A stretch of 64,000 nt of DNA from Torreya grandis (taxonomy: Eukaryota > Streptophyta > Pinopsida > Cupressales > Taxaceae): contig JARHVA010003184.1 of NCBI GenBank assembly GCA_037957365.1, positions 332,501 through 396,500 on the forward strand, written 5' to 3'. The notes under the pieces are model-generated. The model was not told the origin of the DNA. It worked only from the letters and a program-made list of their open reading frames with translations, and did no database searches. Both the position numbers and the translations under genes were made by a program. Positions 23,590-35,315 of this stretch are shown in pieces (position 1 is the first letter of the stretch; each line of letters begins with the position of its first letter).

Positions 23590-24720
23590 CTAATTCAGTC
23601 ATGCACCAATGTATAAGAGAGGATGAAGTTGTTGACATCCTTAGAGCATGTCATGTTAAACCTTATAGGGGTTATTTTATTGAAAATATGACTTATTAAG
23701 ATCTTATATATAGGTTACTATTGTCCTTCTTTACATAAATATTCAATTGTATATATCTACCATTACATTCAATGCCAATGTGTGGGGAAACCCACACATT
23801 ATGATGAGATTGCACTTCAACCTCAAATGGTTTTGGAACCATTTGAAAAATGGAAAATTTATTTTTTTGTACTATATATCCTAAATCCAAAAACAAGGAG
23901 TACATATTGGGTTGCATGGATTATGTGACCAAATGGGATTTTTGAAAGCCTTAACACATGCACAAGATGAAAAAGTTGTAAATTTTTTGTATGAGGAAAT
24001 ATTCACTAGATACAAAGTTTCATGAGAGACTATTACAGATCAAGGGCCTTAATTCACATCTAATCTAATAAATACCCTTTTTCATGAATAGGAAATCAAG
24101 CACAAGAAGTCCACTTATATCATCCTTAGTTAAATGGACATGTAGAGGTTACAAACATAGAATTGGAAAACATTCTCCAAAAAATAGTAAATTTGCAATG
24201 CAAGGATTGAAAAACACCCTTTGTAAAATAGTATGGGCATATTAGATCACATGGAAAACTATAACTATATTTACCCCATATGAACTAGTCTATGGGAATA
24301 AACCTATTCTCCACATAGAATTTAAGCATAAAACCTTGCAAACAGATTTGGAACTTGGCATGGACTTGTCTTAGGCACAAAATGATAATATCATAAAATT
24401 GAATGGTTTGGATAAAATATAATAGAGTCATTAATTCATACAAAAGTGGCATAATAGTAGTGGATTAGATGGCATGATAGGTATATAAAAATGAGACAAT
24501 TCCAATCGAGAGATTGGGCCTTACTTTTTGATTCTAAGTATAATGACCATAAAGGGAAGCTGATAACTAGATAGCTTGGTCCTTATGAGATAGAGGAATT
24601 ATTTTAAAATTGAGCTATCAAGTTACACATAATTGATCGAATATGATTTTGATTATTAGTCAATCGTCATCAATTAAAATTTTATAAAAAACTACTTTCC
24701 AAAGAAAGCTTCACATGACA
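23590..24720 (+). pseudogene. Element B integrase with GPY-type C-terminus
   Basis: An HHCC-type zinc segment is visible (ACHVKPY near 23645; CQCVGKPTHYDE near 23772). Then come LEPFEKWKI, CMDYVTKWDF (about 23915) and ETITDQGP (about 24030-24055, the second catalytic Asp). LGPYEIEE at 24573-24597 is the GPY/F module. Frames shift several times. Confidence 0.75.
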
Positions 24721-26290
24721 ACTTTTGGACGAGCATACCATTCCTTCCAATTAGTCCACATAGGACCTTAGTCAAACATCATAATGATATTGTAACTTAC
24801 CCTTCCTCTCCATGGACAAATGGTAAGGATTCTTTCACATTTTGGTTTAGTCACACATTTGTTTGGCTAGATATAGACTGAATAAATATTCTTCCTAATT
24901 AGCTATTCTATTGATCAGTCAAGATTAAAAAATATTCAATAATGAAAACATTTAGGAATTTTTTATGGATTTAGTTATAAAATTATTCATTGGCTGACTA
25001 ATGTCCCTATAAAACTCTTTGATTTAAAATTATTTTGTTGACCATCTAAGGGATTTTTTTTAATGGAGAAAAAGAAGAAATAAAAATGTACTTTTCATTC
25101 TCTTCTTTGTTCACCACCTCTTCCTAATACCTGAGCAGCTACTACAACTCCTCTTATACAAGTATAACTGGAATCTTACTTACTTTAGATTGAAAATTTA
25201 GTTGATATAAGTTGGAATTAGTTGCTACATGATAAGTAGTGAATGTTACAGAATGAGTAGTAAATGTTATAAGAAGTTGGGAAATGATACAAAAAGGTGG
25301 AAATTACCACATAATGATTGATAAATTATACATGATGGAACATATTCAAGATATAAAGAGTAGAATATGCTAAAAAATGGACACTAATGATGTAATGATG
25401 TGATGTAATTACTCCAAGATTAATTATAATTGGACACCTTTGATATAGAGATATATGAATTTGTTACATGATGATGGGATTACCATGAAAAGCATCAAAT
25501 ATTTGATGTTATTTGATATGTATAGTTATATGTTCTATTTTTACCCTAGTTTATTTCAAATACTTCAAATCACCTATCAACATTTCAAAAATTCCTTGAC
25601 ATCCTCTTCTTATAAGCACTTACCTATCTGAGTAACTAGCACTCTTACCAACAATCATAACCCATGGAGATCATCACATTAACACTTTTATAAACATGCC
25701 TAAACAATTTGTAGACACATGACCACTCCAAAATGAGCACCATAAAGTTTCCATATATTTTTCACCTCATCATTACTCTATTATATTCTTGCATGTCCTA
25801 TTTCTACCAGAACTCACTTAAGGTAACCGTATAGATCCACATAATTACTAACCAGTTTAGTAAAGGTAATAATGTCTTATTCTTCCAAAATAATCATATT
25901 TTATTTCATGTGTATATTTATGACTATGTAATCATAAGATTATGAGTGTTATTAATTACTATGAACTTAGCCCATTACAATTCATTTCCCTTTTTGGTAA
26001 CTTGTCCCATTATAATTGATGCATTACCATCAAAAATACTCCACTATGACCTACCTTTTTGTTGAATGTTTGACATATTTTATCCTCTACTAATGGATGA
26101 GTGACATGGAAATTAGAAAGATATTTTATTTCATTGATATGCTATATGATCTAAGGCACACATAACAAAATAAATAATTAATGCAAATGCAAGTAGGGAA
26201 ATCTAAGATAAAAAAAATCTCTAAACAAACAAAATACATTACTACTATAATAGACCATGAAAAAACCCCTTGTTGTTTTTGTTTCAAGTA
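24720..26290 (+). other. Spacer between pol and the 3' frame of element B
   Basis: I see no coding frame. The part 25200-25350 carries short degenerate repeats of the form AGTAGTGAATGTTA / AGTAGTAAATGTTA. The rest is AT-rich and unremarkable. Confidence 0.4.
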
Positions 26291-28480
26291 AGCACATATT
26301 AACCATGGGAGGAGACATTGTTCATAGAAAATATATAGACCTTACATCATTATGGGACAATCAGGATGTCACCAATATCTTCCAAAATTATGACCATATT
26401 GTATAATAATTCCATATCACCTTTGTCAATGAGGAAGCTCCTATCAATGGGTTAAGGATAAGAGTTACTAAAGACTTGATAAATAAGGTAACTAGTCTTC
26501 TAAGGACACCAGAGTTATGGGAGAGAAAACCTAGTGCCACAATAACAAGGGATATATTACATGTAGGAGTTACCTAATTATATCCTAAAATCAAGGCACA
26601 TTCCATTCCTCTTTACCCTAGGTTTGGGTAGAAGTTACTCTATTTATTATCAAATACTTAACATGTGAGGGTAGACACTCCATGCTCTATGTTACTTATT
26701 TAAAATTTATTAATCATCTAAGACATGATAAAAGGGTAAATGTGCCATGTTTTCTACTAAATTTGTTGATAACAATGGAAGAATAATATCAAAAGAGCAA
26801 ACCCAAATATTTGTCTGACCACTACCTAATTCAATTAATTGTCCTAGGTGTGTAATAGATAGTAGACCCAATTTAGCTTGGGATTATTTTATACAAATGC
26901 AATGAAAAGAGGAGGCAGAGGAAGGGATTGAATAAGAGGAAGTAGAGGAAGAATTTGAATAAGAAGAGGTAGAAGAGGAGAATAAAGAAGAAGAGGAAGT
27001 AGAGATAGTTGTAAAAAAGGAAGTTGCATTATAAATGCAAGAGACAACTGTTGAACCATCAATAGAACTTGTAGTATAAGAAAGTATGGTGTAGCCAAGG
27101 AGAATTAAAAATTGATCATTTCACCCTCTCCATTAGAATAAAAATAATAAGAGAGGGCACTAGAACAAGGGAAATAAGATGTTCCCTCAACTATGAAACT
27201 TGAAAAAAGACAAAAAACTAAACCCTTGTAGGCTTGGAGAAGAAAATCACACTAAATTGAGGGTAAATATGACTATAAAACATGCTTTAACAACCCCATT
27301 CCCAGTTCACATCAGTGAAGATTCACTTGAAGAAGAGAGAAGGGTTAGAAAGAAAATAACTCCAATAACCAATAGTAGTGAAGAAGAGTATTCCACTTCA
27401 CATAGCTCTAGATCTTCAGGTTCTAAAAAATTGGATCATGAAGCCACTTATTCACAATGAATAGAAGGAGATGTGAGAGAATAAATAAAAGAATATGAGG
27501 AGATGTTTGAGTAGTTTGATGATATAAGGGAGTAGGTAGACAAAGAGAACCCTAAAATGCCACACCAAGTGGAAATTCAAAACCTAGAGTAAGATCTTAG
27601 GGAAATATAATTCCTTAGGGGTCAGATCAAATAATTAGAAGAAAATGGATTAGACACACTAGCAAGGGTGGCATAATCAAAGAGTGCACACTTTAAGGTT
27701 CTTGTGAAACAACCCATAACATAGTTTGTGGCACCATTTATGGTAAAACATGTATCATCCCCTATAACATAATAATACCCTAACACTTCCATAATTGTTG
27801 ATAATTCTATTGCATTTTCTTCAACCCAAATAAGAAACCTAGAACAAATGCTACTTTTTTTTAAAATTTATTTGAATGGAGATGAAAAATTTTAGGATGT
27901 ATAAATTTAATGGTATAGACATTATATCTAATTAAAGGAATAAAATAATGTATTGATAGAGAAAGTTCAAGAGGATGAGACATAAATCATGAGACTGGAA
28001 TAAAAAGTAGAGGATATGGGAAAATTGACTGAGAAATTTTTGAATTGTAGGCCACTTACTCAAGTTTACTCTATATATATTGAGGAGCAATGGTTAAAGT
28101 TTTAAGTCATGAGGGTATATTGTGATTTTACCCACTTAGGTACTGATCCAACATCATTATTTGAGTTGTATAGTATTTTTACCCTCGAAGCATAGAATCA
28201 ATTGTGTGAGTTTTATATACATAACTATGTTGTTCCTCATGATGTCGAGTGGAACCCAAGCCTATATGTAGGTGATATTATGATGAAGGATTTTTCTTCA
28301 TATTTGGTGAGTGAAAAAAAAAGAGGTCACTAATTGATGGAATATAGAGAAAAATAAAATGAAACTACCCTAATGATTATAGGTGATGCCACAAGCCTAA
28401 TTTGGTAGAGGAAGACTGGGTCTCACTAATGAGAAAGAGATAACTAATTGAATGGTTTTTAAAAGAACAAATTAAAGCCC
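26290..28480 (+). pseudogene. Extra 3' reading frame of element B, unrecognised
   Basis: In Athila elements this position holds the so-called env-like ORF. A frame from about 26306 reads through stops: a globular part with PINGLRIRVTKDLINKVTSL, TITRDILHVGVT and NVPCFLLNLLITMEE. A strongly acidic run (26900-27010, repeated Glu) follows, then a basic/serine part (27200-27460: SLEEERRVRKKI, SSEEEYSTSHSSRS). A coiled-coil-like stretch (27480-27700) and a last globular part near 28100-28330 complete it. I see no signal peptide or membrane segment, so I do not call it an envelope gene. The order globular, acidic, basic, coiled coil resembles the LTR-borne frame of element D. Confidence 0.5.
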
Positions 28481-28892
28481 AAAATAAATACCTTATATTA
28501 TTGATTTAAATTGGTTAGAAAGCATTTAATGCTTGTATTTATAGATGTTAGGAGATAACACTTGAGTTGAGAAGGAAGGAGACATTTTTTAGATGTAATT
28601 TCAAGAGAACCCTCAAAATAATCCACACATATATATAAATTGTAAAGTAGGATGATATGAACTATAAATCCATTATCTTTCAACCCCCCCTCTTTAGGTT
28701 TCCCATTCCTAATAGGACATGACAAATATAAGTTGATATGAGTATAGAAGACAAGAGATGGAAGAAGTTGGAGGCTCATTAGGGATTTTATGCAAAGTAA
28801 GCATCTACATCATTAAAAACTTTTGAATTAAGGTTCCTATGTTCCCATGAGATGAAAAAAAAATTAGTTTCTCAAGGACAAGCAACCCATTA

Positions 28893-28904
28893 ATTTTTGA
28901 GGTG
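28893..28904 (+). other. Polypurine tract of element B
   Basis: ATTTTTGAGGTG directly precedes the LTR start TGATGA. It appears decayed from the T-rich then G-rich tract usual at this place in Athila elements, with the AAGGACAAGCAA word just upstream. Confidence 0.6.
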
Positions 28905-30408
<1,504 letters not shown>

Positions 30409-30559
30409 ATTTCTTTTGGATTTTTTTGATGTTTTGACATTTTTTGGATTTTTTGAGATTTTATATTATTTTTGAATTTTTGACAAATAACTAAGCTATG
30501 AAAAAATGGAAAACCAATTCTAGAATTGGGGATAAAGGTGAAAATGGATGAATGTTTGA

Positions 30560-31050
30560 GGGATTGAGGATGGAATCACTGACGGATTTAGGATGAGATA
30601 GATCAAGATAAGATAATACAAGATGGGATATCTAAGGAATATGTCATGTATTAACCATGTACTCACTTATATTCATGTTATGATAACATTGTGCTCTAAA
30701 TAATCATGGATATACCAATTTTATTCCAAAACATGATTCAAGATATTTTCCACTTCCTTGCCAAGGTCAAAAGTGGGAAATATGATGGATATGATGAAAA
30801 GGAGTGAATGGATAAGGATGGTAAGCATAATGAGGATGTTTTTTCATGGGTAAGATTGGGATGGGGTGGATAACTTAGGATAATTTAGGATTGAATGGAT
30901 AAGTATGGTAATGAAAATTTAGGATAATTTTAGGATGTATTTAGGATACGTAAGGATGGTTTTAGGATTGAATGGATAAGGATAGCAAGGATAGGAAGGA
31001 TAAATTTGGATGGGGGAATGATTTAGGATGTACAGGGTTGAGATGGAATG
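30560..31050 (+). repeat. GGAT-rich degenerate minisatellite
   Basis: Words such as TTAGGATAATTTAGGATTGA and TGGATAAGGATGG recur irregularly. One unit of about 80 bases (ending GGATTGAATGGATAAG) is seen near 30888 and again near 30964. It is purine-rich on the plus strand throughout. Confidence 0.6.
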
Positions 31051-31825
31051 GGCTTGCCCCCAAGTATAAGGTACTTGTATAAAATTTATTTTACGCATGA
31101 TGGTAAAAACTAATTTTCATTATACTACTTTTCCAAGGTGAATGGTTTTCACCTTTGTATGATTTTTTTTGTTTTTCTCTTTTGATTTTTTTTTAATTTT
31201 TTATTTTTATTGCATCAACATATGTACATACCTTTAGGTATGCTCTCCATCTATATAATTATAAATTTCATTAATTATTGATTTGGATTCCTTTGAATAT
31301 CTTAGCTAGGTACTATCATAGCCTCTATGAAAAAGGATGTTACCCATAAAGGTGGAATGAGAGGTGCATTGGATTAGGTATGTTTTTTTATTGTGTGAAA
31401 TATTTGGAGGGATAATACTTTTATGGAGGTAGATAAAAATTGTGTGATGGTAATGGGTATTGAGACCAATAATAGCACACACCATTTTGGATATTGAATG
31501 CTTCAAGGGTTTTGACTTATCTTAACTTTGATTTTTTATGTCCGATAGAACCTCTAAGAGGTTTTCACTAGGGGACTTAGATTTTTTATTTTATTTATTT
31601 TGATGTTTTTGGTCAGATTGTGCCTCAATGATTTTTTCCTTAAGGGACTTTAATTTTTTTATTTTTTTATTTTTAGATTGATTTTGATTGAGGATCCCTT
31701 CTTAATCCTTAGAATAAGTTGATGCCTCTATGTTGATTTTAAATACCTATTTGTAATTTATTAGAGGGATGTCATCTTGTAATTTCATGGACTTTGTGAT
31801 AGCCACATCATTTTGAAAGAGGTCA

Positions 31826-32230
31826 TTAGACATGATTTTGTTGATCCCAATCAAAGAATGGAGGGTATTGGATGTCGATATTTGAGGTAGGGATGTTGGT
31901 GTTAATGAAAGGGCTAGTGGCAATAAGATTATCATTGAAAGGATTGATGTTATTAAAAGGATCGATGGGATTGGTATCATTAAAAGGTTTGGTGTTAGAA
32001 ATATTATCATTTAAAGTATTGGTGGTAGTAATATTTTCATTTAAAGGATTGAAGGGATTGGCATTAATAAAAGGATTTATGGCATCAATGTTCTCATAGA
32101 GGATATGAGCAGAACCTATTTTGATGTTGGGAGAAGCTTCCCCAAGAATTATGGAAGTTCCCTTAATATTCTCATATTGATCATCGAGGGGTTTGCATCC
32201 AATGTTTTGATATATATTTTTTATGTGCAC
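31826..32230 (-). pseudogene. Asn-Pro-Phe repeat frame fragment
   Basis: An open 134-codon frame has a middle part that repeats INPF, NANPFNP, TKPFND, IDPFNN, INPFND and TSPFIN at 9-15 residue spacing. The repeat arises from a 30-45 base DNA unit (AAAGGATTGATGTTATTAAA-like on the plus strand). I recognise no domain. It may be a gag-proximal low-complexity region, or an open frame created by the DNA repeat. Confidence 0.35.
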
Positions 32231-32639
32231 ATGGATTGGTTATAATATTCCTTTCTCATAGAGGCAAATAACTCATCCTTTATAGTTCATGATTTTGTAG
32301 ATTATGTTTGGTCTAGGATATTTATTGTTTTTAAAATAGGATGCAAAATCATCATCATTGTTTAACCATTAATTATTAAAGATTTCAAGATTTTCATATA
32401 CAAGAAGGATAGATTTTATAAATTATGTTGAGCTAAGTTAATAATCTATCAATTCTATTTTTGTATTCATGATATGTTTATCATTGATTGTAGGAGAGAT
32501 AGGGTGGTTTGCCACATAGGGGTTACTTTGGATTTTTTTCTACAAATACATTTTTTACTTGAGGTTTGGTGTTGGAGATCTTGATATGCTATGGGAGATG
32601 GGGTGATGGATTAATGGTTGGTATGTTGCGGAGGTCAAA

Positions 32640-32850
32640 GGTGGGTTCATTGAAAATGGGTTTGTCAAAGCTAAGTGCACCAAATATGGGTGGTTGGTCA
32701 AATATAAGTGGTTGATCAAATATGATCTCATGAAATATTAGAGGTAGGATATGGTGGTCAAAGATTGGTTGTTCAAAGATAGGTTTGTTAAATATGGTAT
32801 CATCAAAGGTGGCTTGGTATACGATGGGTTCATCAATATTGGAGGTAGGT
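32640..32850 (-). pseudogene. (I/T)F(D/N/E)xP repeat frame fragment
   Basis: On the minus strand a frame of at least 60 codons without stops reads TIFNKPIFEQPIFD, then IIFDQPLIFDQPPIF and SFDKPIFNEPTFD. The unit is about five residues. The regular preservation of Phe and Pro while neighbours vary looks like a protein repeat rather than a pure DNA repeat. Function unknown. Confidence 0.4.
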
Positions 32851-33595
32851 CATGACCTTGATTTGAAAGTGGAGTAATTTCATCATGGTTTGAAAAAGAA
32901 TCTAGGAATATCCCTATTTTTTAATTTTTAGATGTGGAAACACTCGATTCTTTAGTAAATGACATTCCTTAGAGTGGTAATAGTAAGATAATTAGTTTTT
33001 TGTGGCTTAAGGTCCAAATTGGTGTTGGGTTTTAGATTGGATTGGTTTTTTGATAAGGAAAGGTGAGGAATGTTTTATGGAATCATCATTTATTGATTGG
33101 TAGATAAGAAAAATAGGGGTAGGCAAAAATATAGTTTTTTCACATCGAGATGGAATTTTAGATTATTAGGTTGGGGACTATTGGATTTTTATTTGTCAGG
33201 TAAGGGTAGGATAAGGTGAGGTTGTTATGGATAAAGTACTTAATTAGTATTATATTTTAGACTATTATATTTGGGATTGGGTAGGTTTTTAGATTGATTA
33301 GGTGATGAAGGTCTTGATGTCAAAGGGTTGATATGGGATTTTAGATCATCCAATTATTGTATAATCTATTCAAGTTGGTCAAAGAGGATTTTATTTTTGA
33401 TTGGGGGTGATATAATTGTAATATATTATGAGTTAAAATGGTGGATATCATGATTAGGAGGATAACCAATGGATGTGAGTTTGGCTTGGTATTAGTAAAC
33501 TGGGTAGACTAGATTATCATAAAAAAGGATTTTTATTTCCTTATTGAGTCTTGATTGATATTTCATTCATTTGGATTAATTTTTGTTTTAGGTAG

Positions 33596-33600
33596 GTTTG
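33596..33600. other. Target duplication GTTTG of element D (left)
   Basis: GTTTG precedes the TG start of the left LTR at 33601 and recurs at 52158-52162 directly after the right LTR. This is a perfect 5-bp duplication, the length typical of Ty3/gypsy integrase. Confidence 0.8.
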
Positions 33601-34340
33601 TGTGGAGGTAAACATAACCCCATTCTTGAAAAATGGGGAACCTTATTTCAAATTTTGCAAATTTGTGCTTTAAATTAAAAATCCCACCTGATCAAATTGT
33701 TATTGGAATGTTAACACATTATATTTATTTGAAGATCATCCACATCTTAATTGAATTATAATATTTGAATATGATCCTAGTTTTACTCCTACTGTTACTA
33801 ATGGTTTTTGCTTGTGTTCCATATTATAGGTTTAACAGAGCCCTATTTGGATGAACAATGTCTAGGGTTTTGGGCTTTAATGATAAATTGACCCTTTGAT
33901 TAATCATTGGTATTTAATTATTCAATTTAATTCATGTTTGAGCATATAAAAACCCTTAGCCTAATTATTTTAGCCTAAGTCTTTCTAATTGAACTCAAAT
34001 TTACATGGGTCTATTGAATTCAAATTTACGTGGGTTCATTTAAATTTGCATGGGAACACTTTATGGCTTAGAATTAGTTTAGATTTTATCTTAAGGTCCT
34101 AATCATGTTTATTAACATGACCAAGACCCTAGTCTAAAAAATTCATACTAAGTGTATTTTATTAATTGTGGGAGCCCTTTTATTATATATCAAACTTAGC
34201 TTAAAGTTTGTCTTAAGGTTTTGATCACATTTACTAACATGAATAAAACCTTAGTATAAGACTTTAATCTAAGTTATTTATATTTCTAAGCCTTTATTTA
34301 GTTTATTTTATATTTTTAGGAAAGGAATGAAGCCAAGAAT

Positions 34341-34960
34341 GATAAGTGTCAAGCTCACAGAGACTTGTACAGAGTCAATAATTTAAGCACCTTGATTGAT
34401 GAAACACGTTTGACCAAGTAAGGAAGATCCAATGGTGTGAAATGAAAGTTGACAATTAAAAAGACTTAGAATAAGTATGAAGATGATAAGTGTCAAGCTC
34501 ACAACTCATGGTTAAAGCTTGAGCACCTTCTCAAAGATCGATGGTACATGGTTAGGTGTACACATTCTGATCAATGGAAAGTGTTAAGTCAAAACTTTAA
34601 AAAATCCCTAAGATAAGTGAGAAGGTGACAAGTGTCCCCATCACAGTAACCCTTTTATAAAATCAATGTTATGTGAAGTAAAGGATAGAACCCATTGAAT
34701 CAATACTGATGTAGTGTATTAATCCATGCAGAGAAGATCTAATAGTTCAAGATAAAGGTTGATAAGTTAATGATCCTAGAATGAACATAGTAGTGACAAT
34801 TATCACAATTACAAGGAATATAAAAAAGTCAACCAATGGAATTTAACCTCCCAGATTGAAATAAATAGAGTATATTGATCTATGCAAATAATATCCAATG
34901 GTGCAAAGCAAAGGGGAATTTTTAAAGGGCCTAGATCCAATGAGATGTTGACGCATGTCT
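34341..34960 (+). repeat. About 150-bp tandem repeat with GACANNTGTC palindromes (5' LTR)
   Basis: The decamer GATAAGTGTC or its variants (GACAAGTGTC, GACAATTATC, GACGCATGTC) occurs at 34341, 34485, 34627, 34795 and 34950, spaced 142-168 bases. Neighbouring words (AAGCTCACA, GATCCAATGG) recur with it. The array ends about 100 bases before the TATA box, the position expected of enhancer repeats. Confidence 0.6.
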
Positions 34961-35067
34961 TAAGGGACAATGATCACATTTTAAAATAAATAATTGTAGT
35001 GACATGGCTATGAAACATAGGTAGAATATGCTAAGTTGGAGATCTTGTAGAGCCAAAAAGGCAAAGG

Positions 35068-35075
35068 TATAAATA
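35068..35075 (+). promoter_or_regulatory. TATA box upstream of the LTR-borne frame (5' LTR)
   Basis: TATAAATA lies in the context GCAAAGG-TATAAATA-C, conserved in the 3' LTR (47756-47763). It is 248 bases before the ATG at 35316. Upstream lies the tandem repeat. It is a candidate promoter for the LTR-borne frame; only position and conservation support this. Confidence 0.5.
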
Positions 35076-35315
35076 CATGATCCAAATAAAATCTAAGGCA
35101 TGAAGCTCATATAGTTCAAATTTCTTACCACCATTAAAATTTTTGAAAGTCTATTTGAACCTTTGAGAAGCCCTACAAGTGTATGAAATCCTTAAGTTGA
35201 CTCTATTTTCATTGTAATCGAGAAAAAAAGAATTGAATCATCATTTATACATAGATAATTTGATCAAGAACTAAATTATAGTCCACTAATGATCAATTTG
35301 ACAAAATTCACAGCA

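Larger units (their letters stand above)
30409..33595. other. Low-complexity spacer between elements B and D
   Basis: This is the DNA into which D inserted. It contains T-rich tracts (30410-30480; 31145-31215), a GGAT-rich repeat block (30560-31050) and minus-strand repeat-bearing frames (31826-32230 and 32640-32850). Together the frames suggest the N-terminal low-complexity part of another minus-strand retroelement, but no gag, protease or RT motif is seen. The stretch 33000-33595 shows nothing recognisable. Confidence 0.4.

Noticed and set aside
26889..27098. Minus-strand Leu/Pro-rich frame resembling a membrane protein
   Set aside because: It is the antisense of the Glu-rich run in B's 3' frame.
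26290..28480. Calling B's 3' frame an envelope gene
   Set aside because: I see no signal peptide, membrane helix or furin-like site. Only the position matches the so-called env-like ORF of Athila.
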